Shown here: positions 1 through 8,485 of the stretch, in pieces
Layout: each line of letters opens with the position of its first letter
Numbering within the stretch: position 1 is the first letter of the stretch
Source of the DNA: Geopseudomonas sagittaria
Lineage (GTDB): Bacteria; Pseudomonadota; Gammaproteobacteria; Pseudomonadales; Pseudomonadaceae
Reading direction: 5' to 3'
NCBI RefSeq assembly: GCF_900115715.1
Contig: NZ_FOXM01000006.1
Span: 62,001-126,000 of the forward strand
DNA: 64,000 bases
The notes under the pieces: generated by a model
What the model was told of the DNA's origin: nothing
What the model saw: only the letters and a program-made list of their open reading frames with translations
The model's database searches: none
Position numbers and translations under genes: made by a program

Positions 1-1196
1 TGTGGCGCAAGGGAGTGCTCAACCCCGAGTCCAACGTGCAGTTCGGCGAGGGCGGTGCCGGGACCTTCTCCGACGGCAAGCTGTACAGCCAGATCAAGGA
101 CCCGAACTTCTTCGGTCGCAAGGTGCTGGAGGAGTTCGTCAAGGCCGGCGCGCCGGAGGAGATCCTCTACGTCAACAAGCCGCACATCGGCACCTTCCGC
201 CTCACCGGCATGGTCGAGAACATGCGCGCCGAGATCATTGCCCTCGGCGGCGAGGTGCGTTTCGAGCAGAAGGTCAGCGACCTGCTGATCGAGGACGGCC
301 AGCTGCGCGGCGTGCAGCTGGAGAGCGGCGAGCAGATCGCCAGCCGGCACGTGGTGCTGGCCCTCGGCCACAGCGCCCGCGACACCATGCGCATGCTCCA
401 CGGCCACGGCGTGTTCATGGAAGCCAAGCCGTTCTCGGTGGGTTTCCGCATCGAGCACCCGCAGTCGGTGATCGACAAGGCGCGCCTGGGCAAGTACGCC
501 GGCCACCCGAAGCTCGGCGCCGCCGACTACAAGCTGGTCTACCACGCCAGGAACGGTCGTTCGGTGTACAGCTTCTGCATGTGCCCGGGCGGCACCGTGG
601 TGGCCGCCACCTCGGAGCCGAACCGGGTGGTGACCAACGGCATGAGCCAGTACTCGCGCAACGAGCGCAATGCCAACTCCGGCCTGGTGGTCGGCATCAG
701 CCCCGAGCAGGACTTCCCGGGCGGCCCGCTGGCCGGCATCGAACTGCAGGAGCGCCTGGAGTCGCTCGCCTATGAACTTGGCGGCTGCAACTACGAGGCC
801 CCGGCGCAGCTGGTCGGCGACTTCATCGCCGGCAAGCCGTCCACCGCCCTGGGCAGCGTCGAGCCGTCCTACAAGCCGGGAGTGAAACTGCAGGACCTGG
901 CCGCGGCCCTGCCGCCGTTCGCCATCGAGGCGATCCGCGAGGCGCTGCCGGTGTTCGACAAGCAGATCCGCGGCTACGCGATGCACGACGCGGTGCTCAC
1001 CGGCCTCGAGACGCGCACCTCCTCGCCGCTGCGCATCACCCGCGGCGCCGACCTGCAGAGCCTCAACGTCAAGGGCCTGTTCCCGGCCGGCGAGGGTGCC
1101 GGCTATGCCGGCGGCATCCTCTCCGCCGGGGTCGACGGCATCCGCATCGCCGAAGCGGTGGCCCGCGACCTGCTAGGCTTGCCCCATCAGGCCTGA
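1..1196 (+). CDS. FAD-dependent oxidoreductase (COG2509 type), 5'-truncated
   Basis: The frame is open from base 3 (W-R-K-G-V-L-N-P-E-S), so the true start lies upstream of the window and about 397 residues are visible. The stretch FGEGGAGTFSDGKLYSQ near the visible start and the C-terminal GLFPAGEGAGYAGGI are typical of the large FAD/NAD(P) oxidoreductase family (COG2509). In these proteins the second motif closes the dinucleotide-binding fold. The substrate of this family is not established. The GTG at base 15 is an internal codon, because conserved family sequence continues upstream of it. Stop at 1194-1196. No partner gene is visible upstream, and the next gene starts about 150 bp downstream. 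Confidence 0.8.
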   Translation, partial: WRKGVLNPESNVQFGEGGAGTFSDGKLYSQIKDPNFFGRKVLEEFVKAGAPEEILYVNKPHIGTFRLTGMVENMRAEIIALGGEVRFEQKVSDLLIEDGQLRGVQLESGEQIASRHVVLALGHSARDTMRMLHGHGVFMEAKPFSVGFRIEHPQSVIDKARLGKYAGHPKLGAADYKLVYHARNGRSVYSFCMCPGGTVVAATSEPNRVVTNGMSQYSRNERNANSGLVVGISPEQDFPGGPLAGIELQERLESLAYELGGCNYEAPAQLVGDFIAGKPSTALGSVEPSYKPGVKLQDLAAALPPFAIEAIREALPVFDKQIRGYAMHDAVLTGLETRTSSPLRITRGADLQSLNVKGLFPAGEGAGYAGGILSAGVDGIRIAEAVARDLLGLPHQA

Positions 1197-1344
1197 GCGG
1201 CTGGCCCGCGCTCGGCTTCTCCCTGTGGATGGCAGGATGGGAAGCCGAGCGTGCCCGGCTTCAGGAAAGCCACGGCAAGCGAGGGGCTGTAGATGATGGG
1301 TCGATTCCGCCGCAAGAGCAGTCCAGATTCGTGGTGAACGAAGC

Positions 1345-1650
1345 ATGAAGATCGAAGCGCTCAACCTGGACCAGCCGGAGATCACCTGCGCCAACTGCCA
1401 GGCCTGCTGCTGTCGTCTGGAAGTCATGCTGATCACCGATACCGGCGTGCCGGAACAATACATCGAGATCGACGCGTGGGGCGGCGAGGTGATGGCGCGC
1501 CTGGAGGATGGCTGGTGCGCGGCGCTGGACCGCGAAACCATGCTGTGCACGATCTACGAAAACCGCCCGTTCATTTGCCGCGAATTCGAAATGGGCGAAT
1601 ACGAGTGCATCGACGAGCGCACCGCGGGGCTGCCCAACGCGGCTTCGTGA
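1345..1650 (+). CDS. YkgJ-family cysteine cluster protein
   Basis: This is a 101-residue protein. An N-terminal CANCQACCC cluster (residues 13-21), a middle CAALD and CTIYENRP, and a late CREFEMGEYEC give the spaced cysteines of the YkgJ/CxxCxxCC family, thought to bind zinc or an Fe-S cluster. The family's biochemical role is unknown. The family length is about 90-130 residues, so this copy looks complete. The ATG at 1345 is preceded only by a weak purine stretch (GAACGAAG). It stands alone on the plus strand. Confidence 0.75.
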   Translation: MKIEALNLDQPEITCANCQACCCRLEVMLITDTGVPEQYIEIDAWGGEVMARLEDGWCAALDRETMLCTIYENRPFICREFEMGEYECIDERTAGLPNAAS

Positions 1651-1959
1651 GCGCTCCATCCTGCGGTGCATGAACGGCAGGATTGCACCGCCTGGTGGCG
1701 GTTCACTGCCGTCCTCGGCAAACCCGCGACCCATTCAAATCAGCTTAGAAGCGCGTGACCGGCGTCGATGGGGTGGATCGCTGGGAAATTGACGAATGTC
1801 GTCCGCGTTCGTGATATTGCCCGGCGCTGCGTCAATCCAATGGTCGGTCGTTGGCCTTTGCCTAGAGTGGATAAGGTGCTTACCACCCACGTCGTTGACC
1901 TGCCGCTTGCCAGTTCAAGCGCGCTGTCCGCGACAGCCACTCCGCCCAGGTAAACCGCC
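1651..1959. other. Intergenic stretch without a recognised gene
   Basis: This 309-bp stretch lies between the YkgJ-type gene and the FadL-like gene. No open frame in it has coding character. It presumably holds the promoter of the FadL-like gene, but no convincing -35/-10 pair or operator was found. Confidence 0.4.
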
Positions 1960-2724
1960 ATGGACACCCCGCGCTACCCCCTTTTCCTGTCAGGCTGCCT
2001 GCTCTGCCTGACCGCTCCCGGCGTGGCCAATGCCGCGAGCAGCGTGCCTGCCGAATCCGCCAGGGATGACCTCAACCTGGTCTATCAGCTGCGCGAAGAC
2101 ACCCGCATCGGCCTGCACTACAGCTTCCCCGTGGAGGGTGAATCCGCGGCTCGACAGGGCCTCGACAACCCGCAGCCGGTCCGCACGGACTTGCTGGATG
2201 CCCGTGGCCTGCGCAGCGCCTCCCTGCCGGCCGACACGGATCTTCCGCAGGCCGCGACCCTCAGCCTGTATCGGACCTTGGGGCCGCAGTGGGCCGTGCT
2301 GTTCAGCGCCGGATGGCAGGACTGGTCGGCGCACAGCCGTTCCGCCAGCGAGGGGGACGCCGCCACCACGAGTGCCTTCGCCGCCGAGCGCAGCTACCGC
2401 GACAGCTGGCACCTGGCCATCGGCACCCAGTACCGGGCCAGCCCGAAACTGCTCCTGCAGGCCGGGGTGGGTTACGACAGCGCGGCGCTTGCCGAGGACC
2501 GGCGCACCTTCGCCGCGCCGATGAGGGCAGCCTGGCGGCTGGCTTCGGGGCTCAGCTATGCCTACGACAGCAACACCGAGCTGAACTTCAACTATGCCCT
2601 CACCTGGATGGGTGACCTGCCGGGGGCCGAGGGCGGCGGCGGGGATCAGCGGCTCGGTGCCGCCGAGGAGTTCAGCAATGCCTACTTCCATACCGTGAGC
2701 TGGTCGGTCACTTGGCATTACTGA
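1960..2724 (+). CDS. Short FadL-like outer-membrane protein
   Basis: This 254-residue protein has a signal peptide (about residues 1-26, ending VANA-AS). The rest alternates polar and aromatic residues as beta strands do, and ends in Trp-His-Tyr. The C-terminal half (GVGYDSAALAEDRRTFAAP, then RLASGLSYAYDSNTELNF, then MGDLPG) follows the last strands of the OmpP1/FadL/TodX family of long-chain fatty-acid and hydrocarbon porins. FadL proteins are normally about 420 residues, so only the C-terminal part of the barrel is present, fused to its own signal peptide. It may form a smaller pore or be a decayed FadL; no frameshift is visible within it. It has no operon partner. Confidence 0.6.
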   Translation: MDTPRYPLFLSGCLLCLTAPGVANAASSVPAESARDDLNLVYQLREDTRIGLHYSFPVEGESAARQGLDNPQPVRTDLLDARGLRSASLPADTDLPQAATLSLYRTLGPQWAVLFSAGWQDWSAHSRSASEGDAATTSAFAAERSYRDSWHLAIGTQYRASPKLLLQAGVGYDSAALAEDRRTFAAPMRAAWRLASGLSYAYDSNTELNFNYALTWMGDLPGAEGGGGDQRLGAAEEFSNAYFHTVSWSVTWHY

Positions 2725-2857
2725 TGGCTGGGCTGTGATGAGCTTGGCGTGTCACCGGCGCCAGCCAGCGCCGGGGGAGGGAGGCGGGGCAATCGCACGA
2801 ATCCGAAGCGGTCAGCGCGCACGGAGTACATCCTCTGTACCCCCGCCGTGGCGCTGG

Positions 2858-2891
2858 TTCATTCGCGAGCAAGCCGCCGGGCGCGAATGAA
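2858..2891. repeat. Inverted repeat, REP-like
   Basis: TTCATTCGCG (2858-2867) and its exact complement CGCGAATGAA (2882-2891) flank a 14-bp loop in the gap between the FadL-like gene and fahA. The arm shares GAATTCATTCGC-like sequence with the inverted repeat at 22570-22621, which suggests a dispersed intergenic palindrome family. It could also act as a bidirectional terminator for the two convergent genes. Confidence 0.5.
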
Positions 2892-2972
2892 TGCAGGCGA
2901 TTGCCTTGGGATGGCGCTCCCCCGCCGGAGCGTGGGAGCGATCAGTCGGATCCGCCGTCACGGCGCCGCAGA

Positions 2973-4283
2973 TCAGACGCTGCGCGCCGGCAGCAACACC
3001 CCGCGGCATTCGCCGAAACCGATCGACGGATAGCCCGCGCGGCGGCAGCGGGCGCGCAGGATCACCTCGTCGCCGTCCTCGAGGAAGGTGCGCGTCTCGC
3101 CACTGGCCAGGGTGAGCGGCTGCTTGCCGCCGAAGGTGCTCTCCAGCAGGCTGCCGAACTGGCTTGGTTCCGGGCCGGACAGGGTGCCGGAGCCGAACAG
3201 GTCGCCGGGCTGCAGCTTGCAGCCGCCGACGCTGTGGTGGGCGACCATCTGCGCCACCGTCCAGTACATGTTCTGGGTGTTGCTCAGCGCCAGGCGCTGC
3301 GCCGGCAAGCCCTGCTCGCGCATGGAGGCGGTGAGCAGCAGCACTTCCAGCTCGATGTCGAAGCCGCCGTGGGCCTGGTCCTCTGCATCCAGCAGGTAGG
3401 GCAGCGGCTGCGGGTCGCCGGCCGGGCGCGGTGGCTGCGCGGTGCGGAACGGCTCCAGCGCTTCGGGCATTACCACCCAGGGCGACACCGTGGAGGCGAA
3501 GTTCTTGGCCAGGAACGGACCGAGCGGCTGGTATTCCCAGGCCTGCACGTCGCGCGCCGACCAGTCGTTGAGCAGGCAGAAGCCGGCGATGTGCTCGCTG
3601 GCCTCGCCGATGGCGATGGCCTCGCCCATCTCATTGCCCTGGCCGATCCAGATGCCCAGCTCCAGCTCGTAGTCCAGGCGCTTGCTCGGGCCGAAGCTCG
3701 GTGTTTCCTGGCCCGGCGGCATCGTCTGGCCGAGCGGGCGGCGCACCGGCGTGCCGGAGACGCACACGGTCGAGGCGCGGCCGTGGTAGCCGATCGGCAC
3801 GTACTTGTAGTTGGGCAGCAGCGGGTTGTCCGGGCGGAACAGCTTGCCGACGTTGTTGGCGTGGTGGATGCCCACGTAGAAGTCGGTGTAGTCGCCGACC
3901 CGCGCCGGCAGGTGCAGCTGGCAGTCGGCCAGCGCCGGCAGCAGGGCAGCGCCCAGCGCCTGCATCTGCGCCTGCGCCGGGCTGCCTTCGCCGAGCAGCT
4001 CGAGCAGTGCGGCGCGCAGGGCGCGGCGGGCCTGGCTGCCCAGGGCGAAGAAGGCGTTGAGGCTGTCGCCGCTGGCGGCTTCGGCGGCGATTTGCGCCTC
4101 GCCGGCGAACAGGCCGGCTGCACAGGCGACCTTCAGATCGAGGATGTGCTCGCCGATGGCCACGCCACCGCGTGGCGCCTGGCCCGGCGGGCTGAAGATG
4201 CCCAGCGGCAGGTTCTGCAGCGGGAAGTCGGGGTGGCCGTTGGCCGAGGAAACCCAGCTGAGCGGGTTGACTGCGTCGGTCAT
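2973..4283 (-). CDS. fahA: Fumarylacetoacetase
   Basis: This 436-residue protein catalyses the last step of tyrosine/homogentisate degradation, hydrolysing fumarylacetoacetate to fumarate and acetoacetate in the cytoplasm. Diagnostic stretches are the N-terminal FAH domain (WVSSANGHPDFPLQNLPLG), DYTDFYVGIHHANNVGKLFR with the catalytic His region, GYHGRAS, and the metal-binding LDYELELGIW and NDWSARDVQAWEY. The length matches the family (about 430). The ATG at 4283 follows GGAGAACGC. It lies 28 bp downstream of the VOC gene and is probably co-transcribed with it from the HmgR-type operator at 4930. Its acetoacetate product could feed the CoA-transferase genes dhcAB in this window. Confidence 0.93.
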   Translation of the reverse strand: MTDAVNPLSWVSSANGHPDFPLQNLPLGIFSPPGQAPRGGVAIGEHILDLKVACAAGLFAGEAQIAAEAASGDSLNAFFALGSQARRALRAALLELLGEGSPAQAQMQALGAALLPALADCQLHLPARVGDYTDFYVGIHHANNVGKLFRPDNPLLPNYKYVPIGYHGRASTVCVSGTPVRRPLGQTMPPGQETPSFGPSKRLDYELELGIWIGQGNEMGEAIAIGEASEHIAGFCLLNDWSARDVQAWEYQPLGPFLAKNFASTVSPWVVMPEALEPFRTAQPPRPAGDPQPLPYLLDAEDQAHGGFDIELEVLLLTASMREQGLPAQRLALSNTQNMYWTVAQMVAHHSVGGCKLQPGDLFGSGTLSGPEPSQFGSLLESTFGGKQPLTLASGETRTFLEDGDEVILRARCRRAGYPSIGFGECRGVLLPARSV

Positions 4284-4311
4284 GGACTGCGTTCTCCGTG
4301 TTGGTGCCGGG

Positions 4312-4863
4312 TTACTTGAACATGGTCTTGTAGCTGCCGTCGTGCAGCCAGGCGGCGTGCTTGGGTGCGCGCTTGGTCTGTGCCCACTCCTCGAGCATGG
4401 CCCATTTCACCTGGTCGAGGGCCTCGAGCATCTTCGGCGAGCCGGTGTTGGCGGCCAGTTCGAGGCGGTGGCCGTTGGGGTCGAAGAAGTAGATCGACTG
4501 GAACAGGGCGTGGTCGGTCGGGCCGATGACCTTGATTCCGGCGGCTTCCAGGCGCGCCTTGGTGGCCAGCAGTACCTCCATGGATTCGACCTGCAGGGCC
4601 AGGTGCTGGGTCCACACCGGGGTGTTCGGGTCGCGGCCCATCTCCGGCTGGGTGGGCAGCTCGAAGAACGCCAGCACGTTGCCCATGCCGGCATCCATGA
4701 AGATGTGCATGTACGGATCGGCTTCGCCGGTCGACGGCACGGCATCCTCGGCGATCGCCAGCACCAGCTGCATGCCCAGGTTTTCTTCGTACCAGCGGGC
4801 GGTTTCCAGGGCGTCCTTGCAGCGGTACGCCACGTGATGGATTTTCTGCACGATCGGCTTCAT
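4312..4863 (-). CDS. VOC-family (glyoxalase/extradiol-type) protein
   Basis: This 183-residue protein has two vicinal-oxygen-chelate modules. The first has KIHHVAYRC (His near residue 9) and VLAFFELP (Glu). The second has WTQHLALQV (His) and FDPNGHRLELAAN (Glu). This is the usual two-His two-Glu metal set of glyoxalase-like enzymes, so metal-dependent chemistry is likely, but the substrate is not evident. It is the first gene after the IclR-type operator and sits directly upstream of fahA, the place where homogentisate 1,2-dioxygenase (hmgA) is usually found in Pseudomonas. A role in ring-compound catabolism is inferred from context only. Confidence 0.75.
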   Translation of the reverse strand: MKPIVQKIHHVAYRCKDALETARWYEENLGMQLVLAIAEDAVPSTGEADPYMHIFMDAGMGNVLAFFELPTQPEMGRDPNTPVWTQHLALQVESMEVLLATKARLEAAGIKVIGPTDHALFQSIYFFDPNGHRLELAANTGSPKMLEALDQVKWAMLEEWAQTKRAPKHAAWLHDGSYKTMFK

Positions 4864-4929
4864 TACGGTCTCCCTTTCTCGGTGGGGTGCGGCTCGCCGT
4901 GGACTGCCTCGACGCGAACGCGCATTTTG

Positions 4930-4954
4930 TTTTGCGTAATCAACTTACGTAAAA
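4930..4954. promoter_or_regulatory. Candidate HmgR (IclR-type) operator
   Basis: TTTTGCGTAA (4930-4939), a 5-bp spacer, then TTACGTAAAA (4945-4954): a 10-5-10 inverted repeat with one mismatch. It lies about midway between the divergent VOC gene (start 4863) and the iclR-type gene (start 5022). The same geometry recurs at 16499-16523 upstream of maiA. This fits autoregulation plus control of both catabolic loci by the adjacent regulator; binding is inferred. Confidence 0.65.
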
Positions 4955-5021
4955 CGTAACTCGCACATCGCAGAGCGTCAAGCGTAAAATCCGCCCTTCA
5001 TCGCCACGCACAGGAGGGACC

Positions 5022-5822
5022 ATGACCAGCGAAACCGAGCGCCCGGCTGCGCCGCGGCGGCAGAAGGTGCAGTCCGCCGAGGTAGGCACCGACATCCTCA
5101 AGGGGCTGGCCGAACTGGCGCCGGCCACCTCGCTGTCGCGCCTGGCCGAGCACGTCGGCATGCCGGCGAGCAAGGTGCACCGCTACCTGCAGGCGCTGAT
5201 CGCCAGCGGCTTCGCCGAGCAGGACGAGAGCAGCGGCCACTACGGCCTGGGCCGCGAGGCGCTGTTCGTCGGCCTCGCCGCCATCGGTCGGCTGGACGTC
5301 ACCAAGGTGGCGCTGCCGCGCCTGGTCGAGCTGCGCGACGCGCTCAACGAGACCTGCTTCCTCGCCGTGTGGGGCAACAAGGGGCCGACCGTGGTGCACG
5401 TCGAGCAGGCGGTGCGCGCGGTGACCGTGGTCACCCAGGTCGGCTCGGTGCTGCCGCTGCTGGGCTCGTCCACCGGCCTGGTGTTCGACAGCTTCCTGCC
5501 CGTGGCGGAAACCGCCGCGCTGCAGGCGGCGGCACTGGCCGAGCCAGGCGCGCCTGCGCCTGCCGAGCGGGAAGCGCTGCACGCGCAGATCCGCGCGCGC
5601 GGCCTGCACCACGTGCATGGCCTGCTGATGTCGGGGGTGAACGCGCTGTCGGCGCCGCTGTTCGCGGCGGGGGACAAGCTGGTCGGGGTGATCACCGTGG
5701 TCGGCACCGCGCCGGGCTTCGCCGCCGATCCGCAGGGCGCGCAGGCCGAGCGCCTGTTGCAGGTCGCCCGGGAGATCAGTGCGCGGATGGGTGGGCAGGG
5801 GTTACAGCCGGCCGACCGCTGA
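5022..5822 (+). CDS. hmgR: IclR-family regulator, HmgR-like
   Basis: This 266-residue protein has an N-terminal winged HTH (about residues 20-75, LSRLAEHVGMPASKVHRYLQ) and an IclR effector domain (about 85-260; VVHVEQAVRAVTVVTQVGSVLPLL and the late VNALSAPLFAAGDKLVGVITV). In Pseudomonas, HmgR is the IclR-type repressor of the hmgABC homogentisate genes, released by homogentisate. Its divergent position beside VOC-fahA and the shared operators support the same role here. The start ATG follows AGGAGG at a normal distance. The symbol rests on context and family, not on a demonstrated ligand. Confidence 0.75.
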   Translation: MTSETERPAAPRRQKVQSAEVGTDILKGLAELAPATSLSRLAEHVGMPASKVHRYLQALIASGFAEQDESSGHYGLGREALFVGLAAIGRLDVTKVALPRLVELRDALNETCFLAVWGNKGPTVVHVEQAVRAVTVVTQVGSVLPLLGSSTGLVFDSFLPVAETAALQAAALAEPGAPAPAEREALHAQIRARGLHHVHGLLMSGVNALSAPLFAAGDKLVGVITVVGTAPGFAADPQGAQAERLLQVAREISARMGGQGLQPADR

Positions 5823-5908
5823 AGCCGCGCCCCTCACCAGGGGAGAGCCTGAGGGCGGCAGGCGTTCATGACGCCCGACCAAAAGCCATCTTGCCCCGCG
5901 GTGATGGC

Positions 5909-6679
5909 TTATTGGGCAAGCCAGCCGCCATCCATGTTCCAGGCAGCCCCCCGCACCTGGGCGGCAGCCTCGCTGCACAGGAAGACCGCCAGTTCGCCGA
6001 GCTGCTCGGGAGTGACGAACTCGAGGGACGGCTGCTTTTCCGCCAGCAGATCGTGGCGCGCTGCCTCGGGGCTGGCACCGGCCTCGACGCGGGCAAGGAT
6101 CTGCTGCTGCACCAACGGCGTCAGCACCCAGCCGGGACAGATGGCGTTGCAGGTGATCGGCGTGCTCGCGGTCTCCAGGGCGATGCTCTTGGTCAGACCG
6201 ATCACCCCGTGCTTGGCGGCCACGTAGGCGCTCTTGCCGGCGGATGCCACCAGGCCGTGCGTGGAGGCGATGTTGAGGATGCGCCCCCAGCCGCGCCGGC
6301 GCATGCCCGGCAAGGCCAGGCGCGAGGTATGGAACACCGAGGACAGGTTGATGGCGATGATGGCGTCCCAGCGTTCCACCGGGAACTCTTCCACGGCCTC
6401 GACATGCTGGATGCCGGCGTTGTTCACCAGGATGTCGAGGCCACCGAACTCCCGTTCGACGTAGGCGAGCATCTCGGCGATCTGCTGCGGATCGGCCATG
6501 TCCGCCGGATAGTGGCCGACGCGGGTGCCGTGCTGACCGAGTTCGACGAGCACACGCTCGACGTCGCCGAAGCCGTTGATTACCACCGCGGCGCCGGCTG
6601 CGGCCAGGCGGTGGGCGATGCCCAGACCGATGCCGCTGGTGGCGCCGGTGACCAGCGCGATCTTGCCTTTGAGATTCAT
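5909..6679 (-). CDS. bdhA: 3-hydroxybutyrate dehydrogenase
   Basis: This 256-residue classical short-chain dehydrogenase interconverts (R)-3-hydroxybutyrate and acetoacetate with NAD(H). Visible are the cofactor motif TGATSGIGLGIA (from about residue 11), LVNNAGIQHVEAVEEFP, the catalytic Ser in NIASTHGLVAS and the YVAAKHG Tyr-x3-Lys. QHVEAVEEFP with W-x-x-I-I-A-I-N-L is typical of PHB-linked dehydrogenases. It lies downstream of the GntP permease on the same strand and is probably transcribed from the sigma-54 promoter at 8282-8297. The PHA synthase and phasin at 32-34.6 kb supply a plausible source of substrate. Confidence 0.9.
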   Translation of the reverse strand: MNLKGKIALVTGATSGIGLGIAHRLAAAGAAVVINGFGDVERVLVELGQHGTRVGHYPADMADPQQIAEMLAYVEREFGGLDILVNNAGIQHVEAVEEFPVERWDAIIAINLSSVFHTSRLALPGMRRRGWGRILNIASTHGLVASAGKSAYVAAKHGVIGLTKSIALETASTPITCNAICPGWVLTPLVQQQILARVEAGASPEAARHDLLAEKQPSLEFVTPEQLGELAVFLCSEAAAQVRGAAWNMDGGWLAQ

Positions 6680-6791
6680 GGAGGGGTCTCCTGCCAGTGG
6701 CGGCCCGCCGGGAGCCGCCGAGTGATGAGCGGCGTCAGACGATGCCGGTTGCGTAAAAAGGAGGCGGTCACGCGAAGACCGCCATGGTCTT

Positions 6792-8177
6792 TCAGAAGCT
6801 ACCGAACAGGCTGCCCAAGGTGATCACCACGGTCAGGGCCACCAGCGGGAAGGCCACGGTGTTGACGAAGATGAACTTGTACGACTCGCGGTGACTGAGC
6901 TTGCAGATCGCCAGCAGCGAGATGACCGCGCCGTTGTGCGGCAGGGTGTCCATGCAGCCGGAGGCCATGGCGGCGACCCGGTGCAGCAGCTCGGGGCTGA
7001 TGCCGGCGCTGGTGGCGAGGGCCAGGTACTGCTCGCCGAGGGTCTTGAGGGCGATCGACATGCCGCCGGAGGCCGAGCCGGTGATGCCGGCGAGGATGTT
7101 CACCGCCACCGCCTCGGACACCAGCGGGTTGCTCGACACGCCGAGGACCAGGTCGCGGATCACCACGAAGCCGGCCAGCGAGGCGATCACGGTGCCGTAG
7201 CCGACTTCGGACGCGGTGTTGAGGATCGGCAGCATGGAGCCGAAGGCGCCGTCGTTCACGCTGCGCTTGAGGTCGACCCAGCGCCGCCAGTGCAGCGTCA
7301 CCAGCAGCACGATGGCGGCGCCGAGGGCGACGATGATCGACCAGATGCCGATCAGCGACTTGGCGTCCTGCAGGCCGCCGAACTCGGGCTTGGCCAGGAA
7401 GCTGGCGTCGACTTGGGGCAGGATCTGCTTGGCCATGACGAAGTTCAGGGCGATGACCAGCAGGATCGGCAGCAGCGCCAGCCAGAAGCCGGGAATGTCG
7501 CGCAGCTCCTGCTGCGCCGGCTCGTCGTCGTGCACGCCGTAGCCTTCTCCGGCGGTCATCAGCTGGCGCGCCTGGGCGCTCAGCCACCAGCTGCCGAGGC
7601 CGAGCATGATCAACCCGGCGATCAGCCCCAGGCCCGGTGCGGCAAAGGCGTCGGTGCCGAAGAAGGGGCTGGGGATGGCGTTCTGGATCGCCGGGGTGCC
7701 GGGCAGCGCGGTCATGGTGAAGGTGAAGGCGCCGAGCGCGATGGCGCCGGGGATCAGTCGCTTGGGAATGCCTGCCTCGCGGAACAGCGCGGCACCGATC
7801 GGGTAGACGGCGAAGGCCACCACGAACAACGACACGCCGCCGTAGGTGAGGAGGCCGCAGGCCAGCACGATGGCCAGGATGGCGCGCTGGCTGCCGACCT
7901 TGGCGACGATGCCGCGGGCGATGGCGAGGGCCGAGCCGGAGTCGTCCATCAGCTTGCCGAACAGCGCGCCGAGCAGGAACAGCGGGAAGAACTGGATCAT
8001 GTAACCGCCCATGGCCTTCATGAACACCTGGGTGTAGGTGGGCAGCAGCAGGGCCGTCTCGCCGGAAAACAGCAGGGCGAGCAGCGCCAGCAGGGGCGCG
8101 AGGATCAACACGTTGATGCCGCGATAGGCGAGATACATCAGCAGCACGAGGGACAGCAGAATACCGAGGGTTCCCAT
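6792..8177 (-). CDS. GntP-family permease, probably hydroxybutyrate uptake
   Basis: This 461-residue, strongly hydrophobic protein has about 12 membrane segments. The family stretches GGYMIQFFPLFLLGALFGKLM, ALPGTPAIQNAIP and the C-terminal MDTLPHNGAVISLLAICKLSH are present. It belongs to the gluconate:H+ symporter (GntP) superfamily. The placement next to bdhA and an HbcR-type activator matches the P. aeruginosa hydroxybutyrate cluster, so 3-hydroxybutyrate is the likely substrate (inferred). The gene starts about 100 bp downstream of a sigma-54 promoter. The ATG at 8177 is preceded by GGAACGCC. Confidence 0.85.
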   Translation of the reverse strand: MGTLGILLSLVLLMYLAYRGINVLILAPLLALLALLFSGETALLLPTYTQVFMKAMGGYMIQFFPLFLLGALFGKLMDDSGSALAIARGIVAKVGSQRAILAIVLACGLLTYGGVSLFVVAFAVYPIGAALFREAGIPKRLIPGAIALGAFTFTMTALPGTPAIQNAIPSPFFGTDAFAAPGLGLIAGLIMLGLGSWWLSAQARQLMTAGEGYGVHDDEPAQQELRDIPGFWLALLPILLVIALNFVMAKQILPQVDASFLAKPEFGGLQDAKSLIGIWSIIVALGAAIVLLVTLHWRRWVDLKRSVNDGAFGSMLPILNTASEVGYGTVIASLAGFVVIRDLVLGVSSNPLVSEAVAVNILAGITGSASGGMSIALKTLGEQYLALATSAGISPELLHRVAAMASGCMDTLPHNGAVISLLAICKLSHRESYKFIFVNTVAFPLVALTVVITLGSLFGSF

Positions 8178-8281
8178 GGTGGAGGCGTTCCTTTTGTTGT
8201 TGTTTTGACGGCGCCGCGCGGTGGCGCGCCGAAGTTCACGCAGCCGGGCGATGGCCCGGTGCAGTGGATGGGCAACCTATC

Positions 8282-8297
8282 AGCGAGAAGCGTGCCA
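8282..8297 (-). promoter_or_regulatory. Sigma-54 (-24/-12) promoter for gntP-bdhA
   Basis: Read on the minus strand the sequence is TGGCACGCTTCTCGCT. It matches TGGCACG-N4-TTGCW at every position except one (TCGCT for TTGCT). The invariant GG and GC are present with the correct 10-bp spacing. It lies 105-120 bp upstream of the permease ATG, and the cluster carries its own sigma-54 activator gene. Two palindromic enhancer candidates lie 135-190 bp further upstream. Confidence 0.75.
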
Positions 8298-8430
8298 GGT
8301 TGCCCGGGAGTCCCCGCACAAATCCCGGCAGCGTGCTGCAGGCCAGGTGCCACGGGGCTTTGCCGTCGGAATCGGTGGTGGACGCAGGCCCGGTGCCTCC
8401 CGAACGGCCTGACAGGGAGTGTCTTGTTGT

Positions 8431-8444
8431 CTGGACATGTCCAG
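8431..8444. promoter_or_regulatory. Candidate activator site (UAS1)
   Basis: CTGGACATGTCCAG is a perfect 14-bp palindrome. It lies about 135 bp upstream of the -24 element of the sigma-54 promoter, a normal enhancer distance for an NtrC-type activator. The half-site CTGGAC recurs in the neighbouring palindrome at 8470-8485. Confidence 0.6.
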
Positions 8445-8469
8445 CAGAGAAGAGATCGCCGAGGGTGTT

Positions 8470-8485
8470 GTCCAGTTATCTGGAC
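8470..8485. promoter_or_regulatory. Candidate activator site (UAS2)
   Basis: GTCCAG-TTAT-CTGGAC is an inverted repeat of the same 6-bp half-site as UAS1, in the opposite arm order. Its centre lies 40 bp from the centre of UAS1 (8437.5 to 8477.5), close to four helical turns. It is inferred to bind the activator encoded just downstream of it on the map. Confidence 0.55.

Noticed and set aside
5369-6823. 484-codon plus-strand frame across the IclR end and bdhA
   Set aside because: It overlaps two well-supported genes in other frames and has no recognisable domain.
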